NCBI RefSeq assembly: GCF_036373705.1
Contig: NW_027102734.1
Coordinates: 1 to 64,000, forward strand
From: Amia ocellicauda
Taxonomy: Eukaryota; Chordata; Actinopteri; Amiiformes; Amiidae
Direction: 5' to 3'
DNA length: 64,000 nucleotides
Shown here: piece after piece, positions 46,153-60,587 of the stretch
Numbering within the stretch: position 1 is the first letter of the stretch
How the letters are laid out: every line of letters starts with the position of its first letter
Made by a program: the position numbers and the translations under genes
Notes under the pieces: generated by a model
Databases searched by the model: none
What the model was told of the DNA's origin: nothing
The model's input: only the letters and a program-made list of their open reading frames with translations

Positions 46153-47550
46153 CCTTGTTGACCGAGGGCCATGATGGTGAAAAGCCTGGATGGCCTTCCA
46201 GGTGACAATGAAATATGCAGTTGCGTCTAGGCAAGGTGTCTAGTCCTCTTTGCTTCTTTCGGCAAATATCCAGCCTGGGCAAGTGTTGTCTTCCAGAGGC
46301 AAGTCAAGCCAGGAACTCTGAGAGATGTTTTTGCCGTTGACGACGTGTCACTTTAGAACAGCACAACATGCATCTCTACTTGACTTGGCACAATCTGTGA
46401 GGGTTGGGCCAACACAACGTGTCCACACATTTGCAGGCGTCTTGAAATACTTGGAATGACCTGTGGCCCCATGCCATGCAGAAGTCCACAGCTATGCGTG
46501 TCAGCATGCTCTGCTCCTCATCCCCAATGTGCCACTTGTAAGAACTTTGTAAAAAGCGACAGAGAACATGATCAGCAAAGAAACACAATTCTCCTGAGAA
46601 CGACAATCATCGTGCCGATCGTAATCTCAGTGCATACCTGGATGCCCAACAAGCCAAGCCAGTGGTTCCCAAGCGTTGTAATGCCACGGCACACTTTGCT
46701 GAGACCAAAAACCTTCGCGGCGCACCAACATGAAAAAAAAAAAAACGGATTTACTAGGTATTGTCTCACCTGAATGGCAACAGGCTGCTAAAACTATTAT
46801 CACACGCACATTGCATGTTAAAGTATGTCAGTAAGGGAGTAATTTAAAGGGCAAATGTGTGAAGTGCAAGGAGTGGCCCTTAGTGGTTAGGTAAAAAAGT
46901 ACACAGACAAACTAAATAATCCCTTGATACAAATCATTTATTTAGTGCAGACAGACCAAGACCAGCCACAATAAACTATTCGCAGTAAATATAAATTCAC
47001 AGCAAAATAGGTTCAGTTCACAATATCCTATAACAAGCTGTATTTAACGAAGTAGTTAAACGTTACAAAGGGCATTACAATTGTTGAAAAACAATAGCAC
47101 ACGGATCAAACATGCTATCCCCGCCATTTTATTCGATTTGATTAGACGTTTCGCGACCGAAATGTTTTGTGTGCAGACTGAACGCACACCTGAGCCGAGC
47201 ACGATCACTATACATATCCACAGTTAATCTAAGCAGTATCATATTGTAACCGTTTCGGTCTGTTATCAACCCTTCCGGATCCAAAACCAGGAGTCAGACA
47301 CCCTTTTCGGTGGACATGCTGTTGACTTCTCACAAGCACCATCTGCCTTCACAAAGGCAGCGCTAGCAGTGGAAAGAACGAAGAACTGCAGGAGAAACGC
47401 CGGTGCTATTTAGAGCCCGATTATTCAACACAGAGGGGGAAAACCAAGGCCAAATGAGACTTAGAGGAACAGGAGACATCCAACAACAGTATAAAGATAA
47501 AAAGGAATTCACCACATGTCCCTTTAATCAATTGCCTTGCAGTTCCACTG

Positions 47551-47987
47551 TGTAGCGTTATGTTGGGTGTATTTTGATAAGAGCATTTGGGCTCTGAGCT
47601 GAAGCACTGATCTAAAGAAGACCTCTCCACCCCCAAAGTTATCAGATTTCCTTTGCTCATCAGCTTGGAACTGGTTTGCATCAAAGTGACAGTTTTGGGG
47701 AGGATGGCACCGAGAAGAGGCCAAATAGGTTGAATCCTGCTATGAGATGTCTGGAGAAAGGGGCCTGTAGGTGATAAAAACTCTTTGAAGTGGACGAGAG
47801 CCGAAATCCCGACATAGTGCTACGAACCCGGGCCAACCGGCATTTCCAAAAGATGGCATGGATTGACATCAGTCATAAATCAAGCCCCCCTCCATTAGGA
47901 CACTGGGGGCTGAAACCGAAATCCAATCTCAAGAACTCAAGAACCAATCACCTATTGATCTGACAGACTATAAGGAACAGTGCACAG

Positions 47988-48028
<41 letters not shown>

Positions 48029-49131
48029 TTCTCTCTCACCTGAACCAGTAACTCGCTGCCACAGCTCAACCTGTAGCTCTGTTGCCCGAACCGGAACCAG
48101 AAACCAACCAAGTCTTTGCCGGCAACAGAAGAGTTAAACTGGGAGAAGGAGATTGAGCCGTACGAAGAATTCTTTTAAAGGACTTTATTAAATAAAGAAC
48201 TTTACAGACTGCGCATGCCCGCCTGTGCCCACCTGATCAGTGGAGTTTTACAGCTGGACAATTGAGTAAGTCGAATGTATATGAAAGTGTTCAGTCATTT
48301 AAATAGCTATTTGAGTCTTAAGAAACTTGACCCTTGGAACGAACAGGGCCCTGCTTTCCTCAAAGACTTTGTCTTCAAGTAACTACGGTGGAACCCTGCT
48401 TACAAAGAAGATTTTGTGCACAACCTTGGAGCCTTCAAACCAGTGGAAAATCTGTTTGGAAAAGACTCTAATTTCGCGAAACCCCAATTTCCAGGTGCAT
48501 CGACTGAGTGGAAGTTCTTGGACAAAGCCGAACCGCACTGCCTTTGTTCCAAACCACACGGACCATGTGCCGTGTGCTGTGATCTGAGCCCGAAGACAGA
48601 GAGGCCTCTCTGCGACGAAGTTCAGATAAGTTTAACAGTTTGGAGTTCATGATTCATGACATTTGAGAAATCAATTCGAAATGTTATTCTGTGATTCAAA
48701 ACTCTAGAATGTGTAATATCATTTAGTTTTCTTAAATATAAATGTGTGTTGCATTAAACTGTTTTGTTGATAATTTTAGAAATAAAATCTGTCAACCCTG
48801 AGAAATATCTTCTCATTCCTGTTTAACTGTTTAGTCTGAAATTGACACAAGTCAATAGACGTTAGATTATTGGTGGCCCTGCCTATCCTTGATCATTGAA
48901 TAATAATCAGTTAAGGGAAATTGTGGTAACAAGTAACGATAGGATCTTTCTCGGCACCTAAACGTAAATGAGACTGATATATATATAACGAGAAGTTACC
49001 TGACATAAATACTAACCTGCGTAGTTATTTAATGTCTGACTAACAATACTAACGAGAGACTCACCTTCGTCTTACTAACCGGTATTGTAGTTAATGTGTT
49101 TATAACCTTTTTTGTTTAACGATTTGTGTGT
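47551..49131 (+). mobile_element. LTR-like module, copy 3 (short form)
   Basis: Same form as copy 1, 6687 bp downstream of it and nearly identical. Confidence 0.6.
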
Positions 49132-49185
49132 TAGAGCATCAGACTTTTAATCTGAGGGTCCAGGGTTCGAGTCCCTGTTCGGGCG
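49132..49185 (+). pseudogene. tRNA-Lys fragment lacking the 5' third
   Basis: Same junction as 42445-42498. Confidence 0.9.
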
Positions 49186-50274
49186 CCTTGTTGACCGAGG
49201 GCCATGGTGGTGAAAAGCCTGGATGGCCTTCCAGGTGACAATGAAATATGCAGTTGCGTCTAGGCAAGGTGTCTAGTCCTCTTTGCTTCTTTCGGCAAAT
49301 ATCCAGCCTGGGCAAGTGTTGTCTTCCAGAGGCAAGTCAAGCCAGGAACTCTGAGAGATGTTTTTGCCGTTGACGACGTGTCACTTTAGAACAGCACAAC
49401 ATGCATCTCTACTTGACTTGGCACAATCTGTGAGGGTTGGGCCAACACAACGTGTCCACACATTTGCAGGCGTCTTGAAATACTTGGAATGACCTGTGGC
49501 CCCATGCCATGCAGAAGTCCACAGCTATGCGTGTCAGCATGCTCTGCTCCTCATCCCCAATGTGCCACTTGTAAGAACTTTGTAAAAAGCGACAGAGAAC
49601 ATGATCAGCAAAGAAACACAATTCTCCTGAGAACGACAATCATCGTGCCGATCGTAATCTCAGTGCATACCTGGATGCCCAACAAGCCAAGCCAGTGGTT
49701 CCCAAGCGTTGTAATGCCACGGCACACTTTGCTGAGACCAAAAACCTTCGCGGCGCACCAACATGAAAAAAAAAAAAAAGGATTTACTAGGTATTGTCTC
49801 ACCTGAATGGCAACAGGCTGCTAAAACTATTATCACACGCACATTGCATGTTAAAGTATGTCAGTAAGGGAGTAATTAAAAGGGCAAATGTGTGAAGTGC
49901 AAGGAGTGGCCCTTAGTGGTTAGGTAAAAAAGTACACAGACAAACTAAATAATCCCTTGATACAAATCATTTATTTAGTGCAGACAGACCAAGACCAGCC
50001 ACAATAAACTATTCGCAGTAAATATAAATTCACAGCAAAATAGGTTCAGTTCACAATATCCTATAACAAGCTGCACAAAGGCAGCGCTAGCAGTGGAAAG
50101 AACGAAGAACTGCAGGAGAAACGCCGGGGCTATTTAGAGCCCGATTATTCAACACAGAGGGGGAAAACCAAGGCCAAATGAGACTTAGAGGAACAGGAGA
50201 CATCCAACAACAGTATAAAGATGAAAAGGAATTCACCACATGTCCCTTTAATCAATTGCCTTGCAGTTCCACTG

Positions 50275-50707
50275 TGTAGCGTTATGTTGGGTGTATTTTG
50301 ATAAGAGCATTTGGGCTCTGAGCTGAAGCACTGATCTAAAGAAGACCTCTCCACCCCCAAAGTTATCAGATTTCCTTTGCTCATCAGCTTGGAACTGGTT
50401 TGCATCAAAGTGACAGTTTTGGGGAGGATGGCACCGAGAAGAGGCCAAATAGGTTGAATCCTGCTATGAGATGTCTGGAGAAAGGGGCCTGTAGGTGATA
50501 AAAACTCTTTGAAGTGGACGAGAGCCGAAATCCCGACATAGAGCTACGAACCCGGGCCAACCGGCATTTCCAAAAGATGGCATGGATTGACATCAGTCAT
50601 AAATCAAGCCCCCCTCCATTAGGACACTGGGGGCTGAAACCGAAATCCAATCTCAAGAACTCAAGAACCAATCACCTATTGATCTGACAGACTATAAGGA
50701 ACAGTGC

Positions 50708-50757
<50 letters not shown>

Positions 50758-52145
50758 TTTCTCTCTCACCTGAACCAGTAACTCGCTGCCACAGCTCAAC
50801 CTGTAGCTCTGTTGCCCGAACCGGAACCAGAAACCAACCAAGTCTTTGCCGGCAACAGAAGAGTTAAACTGGGAGAAGGAGATTGAGCCGTACGAAGAAT
50901 TCTTTTAAAGGACTTTATTAAATAAAGAACTTTACAGACTGCGCATGCCCGCCTGTGCCCACCTGATCAGTGGAGTTTTACAGCTGGACAATTGAGTAAG
51001 TCGAATGTATATGAAAGTGTTCAGTCATTTAAATAGCTATTTGAGTCTTAAGAAACTTGACCCTTGGAACGAACAGGGCCCTGCTTTCCTCAAAGACTTT
51101 GTCTTCAAGTAACTACGGTGGAACCCTGCTTACAAAGAAGATTTTGTGCACAACCTTGGAGCCTTCAAACCAGTGGAAAATCTGTTAGGAAAAGACTCTA
51201 ATTTCGCGAAACCCCAACTTCCAGGTGCTTCGACTGAGTGGAAGTTCTTGGACAAAGCCGAACCGCACTGCCTTTGTTCCAAACCACACGGACCATGTGC
51301 CGTGTGCTGTGATCTGAGCCCGAAGACAGAGAGGCCTCTCTGCGACGAAGTTCAGATAAGTTTAACAGTTTGGAGTTCATGATTCATGACATTTGAGAAA
51401 TCAATTAGAAATGTTATTCTGTGATTCAAAACTCTAGAATGTGTAATATCATTTAGTTTTCTTAAATATAAATGTGTGTTGCATTAAACTGTTTTGTTGA
51501 TAATTTTAGAAATAAAATCTGTCAACCCCGAGAAATATCTTCTCATTCCTGTTTAACTGTTTAGTCTGAAATTGACACAAGTCAATAGACGTTAGATTAT
51601 TGGTGGCCCTGCCTATCCTTGATCATTGAATAATAATCAGTTAAGGGAAATTGTGGTAACAAGTAACGATAGGATCTTTCTCGGCACCTAAACGTAAATG
51701 AGACTGATATATATATAACGAGAAGTTACCTGACATAAATACTAACCTGCGTAGTTATTTAATGTCTGACTAACAATACTAACGAGAGACTCACCTTCGT
51801 CTTACTAACCGGTATTGTAGTTAATGTGTTTATAACCTTTTTTGTTAAACGATTTGTGTGCTATCATATGCGATCCCATGGTCTTTGATTTGGTCACGGA
51901 AGTGATTTGTCTTTGATTTGTTGATCTAGAGTTGAATTTTAATTAGCTTTTCCCTTTTGTATAATTAGTGTAGTGCTACATTTAGTCTTTGTTTTTGAAT
52001 AAATTTAACAATTTATATCTTTGGAATTGGTGTCTGTGTCCAATTATTACAGAAATTGAGTTCTACAAGATTCCAGGATTCGTGATAAGGTGATACTATA
52101 AATTCACTTCTTAAATTGAAATTTATAAGTGTACCTTACGATACA
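50275..52145 (+). mobile_element. LTR-like module, copy 4 (complete)
   Basis: Same form as copy 2, 6687 bp downstream; flanked by ACTG on both sides. Confidence 0.65.
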
Positions 52146-52453
52146 ACTGATAGCACTGCAACTCAGTGTAGGTGTGCGTTCAGTCCGGCAAACACAACAA
52201 TTCAGTTATGAAACGCTTTCTACAGGTGATGTATAAATGTAATATTTTCACACATTTGAATAAGTTTGATTTGATACAAGATTTATGAAGTTGACCAAAC
52301 AAAATGACATAATATTTTTCAGGGGATAAAAATCTCACGACACAATTGGGTAGTCCTCACGGCACACGGGTTGAAAACCACTGAGCCAAGCCACGGTGCT
52401 TCTTGGCTTTGCACGGCCACTGAGACTGCCAGGGGAAGACGGTGAGAAGCTTC

Positions 52454-52542
52454 CCTTCGATAGCTCAGTTGGTAGAGCGGAGGACTGTAGGTTTCAGGCA
52501 GCGGGCATCCTTAGGTCGCTGGTTCAATTCCGGCTCGAAGGA
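52454..52542 (+). tRNA. tRNA-Tyr (GTA), with 16-nt intron
   Basis: Identical to the gene at 39069-39157. Confidence 0.95.
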
Positions 52543-52768
52543 AGGCGTGATTATGGTTTGACATCGGTTTTGGACGAGCTCCCAAATGTCAAGCCATTGG
52601 AATTGCATGAGGACAAGGAGAAAACACCGGAAATTCGGATTTGCTGTGGAGAACTCGCATTGCCCAAACATCTCATATGCATGTGACCCTGAGCCCAGTT
52701 TTCTAAACCGGCCAGAAAGCGGTCTGGAACAATCATGAAGCCAACACATTGTGAAGCACTTCACTGAA

Positions 52769-52841
52769 GCCTGGGTAGCTCAGCCGGTAGAGCATCAGAC
52801 TTTTAATCTGAGGGTCCAGGGTTCGAGTCCCTGTTCGGGCG
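52769..52841 (+). tRNA. tRNA-Lys (TTT), one acceptor variant
   Basis: Position 4 is T rather than C; it can still pair as T-G with the 3' strand. Otherwise identical to 39393-39465. Confidence 0.88.
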
Positions 52842-53930
52842 CCTTGTTGACCGAGAGCCATGATGGTGAAAAGCCTGGATGGCCTTCCAGGTGACAATGA
52901 AATATGCAGTTGCGTCTAGGCAAGGTGTCTAGTCCTCTTTGCTTCTTTCGGCAAATATCCAGCCTGGGCAAGTGTTGTCTTCCAGAGGCAAGTCAAGCCA
53001 GGAACTCTGAGAGATGTTTTTGCCGTTGACGACGTGTCACTTTAGAACAGCACAACATGCATCTCTACTTGACTTGGCACAATCTGTGAGGGTTGGGCCA
53101 ACACAACGTGTCCACACATTTGCAGGCGTCTTGAAATACTTGGAATGACCTGTGGCCCCATGCCATGCAGAAGTCCACAGCTATGCGTGTCAGCATGCTC
53201 TGCTCCTCATCCCCAATGTGCCACTTGTAAGAACTTTGTAAAAAGCGACAGAGAACATGATCAGCAAAGAAACACAATTCTCCTGAGAACGACAATCATC
53301 GTGCCGATCGTAATCTCAGTGCATACCTGGATGCCCAACAAGCCAAGCCAGTGGTTCCCAAGCGTTGTAATGCCACGGCACACTTTGCTGAGACCAAAAA
53401 CCTTCGCGGCGCACCAACATGAAAAAAAAAAAAAAGGATTTACTAGGTATTGTCTCACCTGAATGGCAACAGGCTGCTAAAACTATTATCACACGCACAT
53501 TGCATGTTAAAGTATGTCAGTAAGGGAGTAATTAAAAGGGCAAATGTGTGAAGTGCAAGGAGTGGCCCTTAGTGGTTAGGTAAAAAAGTACACAGACAAA
53601 CTAAATAATCCCTTGATACAAATCATTTATTTAGTGCAGACAGACCAAGACCAGCCACAATAAACTATTCGCAGTAAATATAAATTCACAGCAAAATAGG
53701 TTCAGTTCACAATATCCTATAACAAGCTGCACAAAGGCAGCGCTAGCAGTGGAAAGAACGAAGAACTGCAGGAGAAACGCCGGGGCTATTTAGAGCCCGA
53801 TTATTCAACACAGAGGGGGAAAACCAGGGCCAAATGAGACTTAGAGGAACAGGAGACATCCAACAACAGTATAAAGATAAAAAGGAATTCACCACATGTC
53901 CCTTTAATCAATTGCCTTGCAGTTCCACTG

Positions 53931-54363
53931 TGTAGCGTTATGTTGGGTGTATTTTGATAAGAGCATTTGGGCTCTGAGCTGAAGCACTGATCTAAAGAAG
54001 ACCTCTCCACCCCCAAAGTTATCAGATTTCCTTTGCTCATCAGCTTGGAACTGGTTTGCATCAAAGTGACAGTTTTGGGGTGGATGGCACCGAGAAGAGG
54101 CCAAATAGGTTGAATCCTGCTATGAGATGTCTGGAGAAAGGGGCCTGTAGGTGATAAAAACTCTTTGAAGTGGACGAGAGCCGAAATCCCGACATAGAGC
54201 TACGAACCCGGGCCAACCGGCACTTCCAAAAGATGGCATGGATTGACATCAGTCATAAATCAAGCCCCCCTCCATTAAGACACTGGGGGCTGAAACCGAA
54301 ATCCAATCTCAAGAACTCAAGAACCAATCACCTATTGATCTGACAGACTATAAGGAACAGTGC

Positions 54364-54407
<44 letters not shown>

Positions 54408-55501
54408 ACCTGAACCAGTAACTCGCTGCCACAGCTCAACCTGTAGCTCTGTTGCCCGAACCGGAACCAGAAACCAACCAAGTCTTTGCCGGCAACAGAA
54501 GAGTTAAACTGGGAGAAGGAGATTGAGCCGTACGAAGAATTCTATTAAAGGACTTTATTAAATAAAGAACTTTACAGACTGCGCATGCCCGCCTGTGCCC
54601 ACCTGATCAGTGGAGTTTTACAGCTGGACAATTGAGTAAGTCGAATGTATATGAAAGTGTTCAGTCATTTAAATAGCTATTTGAGTCTTAAGAAACTTGA
54701 CCCTTGGAACGAACAGGGCCCTGCTTTCCTCAAAGACTTTGTCTTCAAGTAACTACGGTGGAACCCTGCTTACAAAGAAGATTTTGTGCACAACCTTGGA
54801 GCCTTCAAACCAGTGGAAAATCTGTTTGGAAAAGACTCTAATTTCGCGAAACCCCAATTTCCAGGTGCATCGACTGAGTGGAAGTTCTTGGACAAAGCCG
54901 AACCGCACTGCCTTTGTTCCAAACCACACGGACCATGTGCCGTGTGCTGTGATCTGAGCCCGAAGACAGAGAGGCCTCTCTGCGACGAAGTTCAGATAAG
55001 TTTAACAGTTTGGAGTTCATGATTCATGACATTTGAGAAATCAATTAGAAATGTTATTCTGTGATTCAAAACTCTAGAATGTGTAATATCATTTAGTTTT
55101 CTTAAATATAAATGTGTGTTGCATTAAACTGTTTTGTTGATAATTTTAGAAATAAAATCTGTCAACCCCGAGAAATATCTTCTCATTCCTGTTTAACTGT
55201 TTAGTCTGAAATTGACACAAGTCAATAGATGTTAGATTATTGGTGGCCCTGCCTATCCTTGATCATTGAATAATAATCAGTTAAGGGAAATTGTGGTAAC
55301 AAGTAACGATAGGATCTTTCTCGGCACCTAAACGTAAATGAGACTGATATATATATAACGAGAAGTTACCTGACATAAATACTAACCTGCGTACTTATTT
55401 AATGTCTGACTAACAATACTAACGAGAGACTCACCTTCGTCTTACTAACCGGTATTGTAGTTAATGTGTTTATAACCTTTTTTGTTTAACGATTTGTGTG
55501 T
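53931..55501 (+). mobile_element. LTR-like module, copy 5 (short form)
   Basis: Same form as copies 1 and 3, with a shorter CT repeat. Confidence 0.6.
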
Positions 55502-55555
55502 TAGAGCATCAGACTTTTAATCTGAGGGTCCAGGGTTCGAGTCCCTGTTCGGGCG
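55502..55555 (+). pseudogene. tRNA-Lys fragment lacking the 5' third
   Basis: Same junction as 42445-42498 and 49132-49185. Confidence 0.9.
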
Positions 55556-56643
55556 CCTTGTTGACCGAGGGCCATGATGGTGAAAAGCCTGGATGGCCTT
55601 CCAGGTGACAATGAAATATGCAGTTGCGTCTAGGCAAGGTGTCTAGTCCTCTTTGCTTCTTTCGGCAAATATCCAGCCTGGGCAAGTGTTGTCTTCCAGA
55701 GGCAAGTCAAGCCAGGAACTCTGAGAGATGTTTTTGCTGTTGACGACGTGTCACTTTAGAACAGCACAACATGCATCTCTACTTGACTTGGCACAATCTG
55801 TGAGGGTTGGGCCAACACAACGTGTCCACACATTTGCAGGCGTCTTGAAATACTTGGAATGACCTGTGGCCCCATGCCATGCAGAAGTCCACAGCTATGC
55901 GTGTCAGCATGCTCTGCTCTTCATCCCCAATGTGCCACTTGTAAGAACTGTGTAAAAAGCGACAGAGAACGTGATCAGCAAAGAAACACAATTCTCCTGA
56001 GAACGACAATCATCGTGCCGATCGTAATCTCAGTGCATACCTGGATGCCCAACAAGCCAAGCCAGTGGTTCCCAAGCGTTGTAATGCCACGGCACACTTT
56101 GCTGAGACCAAAAACCTTCGCGGCGCACCAACATGAAAAAAAAAAAAAGGATTTACTAGGTATTGTCTCACCTGAATGGCAACAGGCTGCTAAAACTATT
56201 ATCACACGCACATTGCATGTTAAAGTATGTCAGTAAGGGAGTAATTAAAAGGGCAAATGTGTGAAGTGCAAGGAGTGGACCTTAGTGGTTAGGTAAAAAA
56301 GTACACAGACAAACTAAATAATCCCTTGATACAAATCATTTATTTAGTGCAGACAGACCAAGACCAGCCACAATAAACTATTCGCAGTAAATATAAATTC
56401 ACAGCAAAATAGGTTCAGTTCACAATATCCTATAACAAGCTGCACAAAGGCAGCGCTAGCAGTGGAAAGAACGAAGAACTGCAGGAGAAACGCCGGGGCT
56501 ATTTAGAGCCCGATTATTCAACACAGAGGGGGAAAACCAAGGCCAAATGAGACTTAGAGGAACAGGAGACATCCAACAACAGTATAAAGATAAAAAGGAA
56601 TTCACCACATGTCCCTTTAATCAATTGCCTTGCAGTTCCACTG

Positions 56644-57076
56644 TGTAGCGTTATGTTGGGTTTATTTTGATAAGAGCATTCGGGCTCTGAGCTGAAGCAC
56701 TGATCTAAAGAAGACCTCTCCACCCCCAAAGTTATCAGATTTCCTTTGCTCATCAGCTTGGAACTGGTTTGCATCAAAGTGACAGTTTTGGGGAGGATGG
56801 CACCGAGAAGAGGCCAAATAGGTTGAATCCTGCTATGAGATGTCTGGAGAAAGGGGCCTGTAGGTGATAAAAACTCTTTGAAGTGGACGAGAGCCGAAAT
56901 CCCGACATAGAGCTACGAACCCGGGCCAACCGGCATTTCCAAAAGATGGCATGGATTGACATCAGTCATAAATCAAGCCCCCCTCCATTAGGACACTGGG
57001 GGCTGAAACCGAAATCCAATCTCAAGAACTCAAGAACCAATCACCTATTGATCTGACAGACTATAAGGAACAGTGC

Positions 57077-57116
<40 letters not shown>

Positions 57117-58494
57117 ACCTGAACCAGTAACTCGCTGCCACAGCTCAACCTGTAGCTCTGTTGCCCGAACCGGAACCAGAAACCAACCAAGTCTTTGCCG
57201 GCAACAGAAGAGTTAAACTGGGAGAAGGAGATTGAGCCGTACGAAGAATTCTATTAAAGGACTTTATTAAATAAAGAACTTTACAGACTGCGCATGCCCG
57301 CCTGTGCCCACCTGATCAGTGGAGTTTTACAGCTGGACAATTGAGTAAGTCGAATGTATATGAAAGTGTTCAGTCATTTAAATAGCTATTTGAGTCTTAA
57401 GAAACTTGACCCTTGGAACGAACAGGGCCCTGCTTTCCTCAAAGACTTTGTCTTCAAGTAACTACGGTGGAACCCTGCTTACAAAGAAGATTTTGTGCAC
57501 AACCTTGGAGCCTTCAAACCAGTGGAAAATCTGTTTGGAAAAGACTCTAATTTCGCGAAACCCCAATTTCCAGGTGCATCGACTGAGTGGAAGTTCTCGG
57601 ACAAAGCCGAACCGCACTGCCTTTGTTCCAAACCACACGGACCATGTGCCGTGTGCTGTGATCTGAGCCCGAAGACAGAGAGGCCTCTCTGCGACGAAGT
57701 TCAGATAAGTTTAACAGTTTGGAGTTCATGATTCATGACATTTGAGAAATCAATTAGAAATGTTATTCTGTGATTCAAAACTCTAGAATGTGTAATATCA
57801 TTTAGTTTTCTTAAATATAAATGTGTGTTGCATTAAACTGTTCTGTTGATAATTTTAGAAATAAAATCTGTCAACCCCGAGAAATATCTTCTCATTCCTG
57901 TTTAACTGTTTAGTCTGAAATTGACACAAGTCAATAGACGTTAGATTATTGGTGGCCCTGCCTATCCTTGATCATTGAATAATAATCAGTTAAGGGAAAT
58001 TGTGGTAACATGTAATGATAGGATCTTTCTCGGCACCTAAACGTAAATGAGACTGATATATATATAACGAGAAGTTACCTGACATAAATACTAACCTGCG
58101 TAGTTATTTAATGTCTGACTAACAATACTAACGAGAGACTCACCTTCGTCTTACTAACCGGTATTGTAGTTAATGTGTTTATAACCTTTTTTGTTTAACG
58201 ATTTGTGTGTTATCATATGCGATCCCATGGTCTTTGATTTGGTCACGGAAGTGATTTGTCTTTGATTTGTTGATCTAGAGTTGAATTTTAATTAGCTTTT
58301 CCCTTTTGTATAATTAGTGTAGTGCTACATTTAGTCTTTGTTTTTGAATAAATTTAACAATTTATATCTTTGGAATTGGTGTCTGTGTCCAATTATTACA
58401 GAAATTGAGTTCTACAAGATTCCAGGATTCGTGATAAGGTGATACTATAAATTCACTTCTTAAATTGAAATTTATAAGTGTACCTTACGATACA
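56644..58494 (+). mobile_element. LTR-like module, copy 6 (complete)
   Basis: Flanked by ACTG on both sides; slightly more diverged than copies 2 and 4. Confidence 0.65.
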
Positions 58495-58802
58495 ACTGAT
58501 AGCACTGCAACTCAGTGTAGGTGTGCGTTCAGTCCGGCAAACACAACATTTCAGTTATGAAACGCTTTCTACAGGTGATGTATAAATGTAATATTTTCAC
58601 ACATTTGAATAAGTTTGATTTGATACAAGATTTATGAAGTTGACCAAACAAAATGACATAATATTTTTCAGGGGATAAAAATCTCACGACACAATTGGGT
58701 AGTCCTCACGGCACACGGGTTGAAAACCACTGAGCCAAGCCACGGTGCTTCATGGCTTTGCACGGCCACTGAGACTGCCAGGGGAAGACGGTGAGAAGCT
58801 TC

Positions 58803-58891
58803 CCTTCGATAGCTCAGTTGGTAGAGCGGAGAACTGTAGGTTTCAGACAGCGGGCATCCTTAGGTCGCTGGTTAAATTCCGGCTCGAAGGA
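58803..58891 (+). pseudogene. Degenerate tRNA-Tyr (GTA)
   Basis: Anticodon stem reads GAGAA against TCCTT (one mismatch), and the B box is GGTTAAATTCC with the invariant C lost. One intron base also differs. Likely non-functional. The host segment that follows lacks tRNA-Lys: sequence jumps near 59040 to a point beyond it. Confidence 0.8.
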
Positions 58892-60240
58892 AGGCGTGAT
58901 TATGGTTTGACATCGGTTTTGGACGAGCTCCCAAATGTCAAGCCATTGGAATTGCATGAGGACAAGGAGAAAACACCGGAAATTTGGATTTGCTGTGGAG
59001 AACTTGCATTGGCCAAACATCTCATATGCATGTGACCCTTTTCAATATCCAGCCTGGGCAAGTGTTGTCTTCCAGAGGCAAGTCAAGCCAGGAACTCTTA
59101 GAGATGTTTTTGCCGTTGACGACGTGTCACTTTAGAACAGCACAACATGCATCTCTACTTGACTTGGCACAATCTGTGAGGGTTGGGCCAACACAACGTG
59201 TCCACACATTTGCAGGCGTCTTGAAATACTTGGAATGACCTGTGGCCCCATGCCATGCAGAAGTCCACAGCTATGCATGTCAGCATGCTCTGCTCCTCAT
59301 CCCCAATGTGCCACTTGTAAGAACTGTGTAAAAAGCGACAGAGAACGTGATCAGCAAAGAAACACAATTCTCCTGAGAACGACAATCATCGTGCCGATCG
59401 TAATCTCAGTGCATACCTGGATGCCCAACAAGCCAAGCCAGTGGTTCCCAAGCGTTGTAATGCCACGGCACACTTTGCTGAGACCAAAAACCTTCGCGGC
59501 GCACCAACATGAAAAAATAAATAAAAGGATTTACTAGTTATTGTCTCACCTGAATGGCAACAGGCTGCTAAAACTATTATCACACGCACATTGCATGTTA
59601 ATGTATGTCAGTAAGGGAGTAATTAAAAGGGCAAATGTGTGAAGTGCAAGGAGTGGCCCTTAGTGGTTAGGTAAAATAGTACACAGACAAACTAAATAAT
59701 CCCTTGATACAAATCATTTATTTAGTGCAGACAGACCAAGACCAGCCACAATAAACTATTCGCAGTAAATATAAATTCACAGCAAAATAGGTTCAGTTCA
59801 CAATATCCTATAACAAGCTGTATTTAACGAAGTGGTTAAACGTTACAAAGGGCATTACAATTGTTGAAAAACAATAGCACACGGATCAAACATGCTATCC
59901 CCGCCGTTTTATTCGATTTGATTAGACGTTTCGCGACCGAAATGTTTTGTGTGCAGACTGAATGCACACCTGAGCCGAGCACGATCACAATACATATCCA
60001 CAGTTAATCTAAGCAGTATCATATTGTAACCGTTTCGGTCTGTTATCAACCCTTCCGGATCCAAAACCAGGAGTCAGACACCCTTTTCGGTGGACACGCT
60101 GTTGACTTCTCACAAGCACCATCTGCCTTCACAAAGGCAGCGCTAGCAGTGGAAAGAACGAAGAACTGCAGGAGAAACGCCGGGGCTATTTAGAGCCCGA
60201 TTATTCAACACAGAGGGGGGAAACCAAAGCCAAATGAGAC

Positions 60241-60541
60241 AAAGTGACAGTTTTGGGGAGGATGGCACCGAGAAGAGGCCAAATAGGTTGAATCCTGCTA
60301 TGAGATGTCTGGAGAAAGGGGCCTGTAGGTGATAAAAACTCTTTGAAGTGGACGAGAGCCGAAATCCCGACATAGAGCTATGAACCCGGGCCAACCGGCA
60401 TTTCCAAAAGATGGCATGGATTGACATCAGTCATAAATCAAGCCCCCCTCCATTAGGACACTGGGGGCTGAAACCGAAATCCAATCTCAAGAACTCAAGA
60501 ACCAATCACCTATTGATCTGACAGACTATAAGGAACAGTGC

Positions 60542-60587
<46 letters not shown>

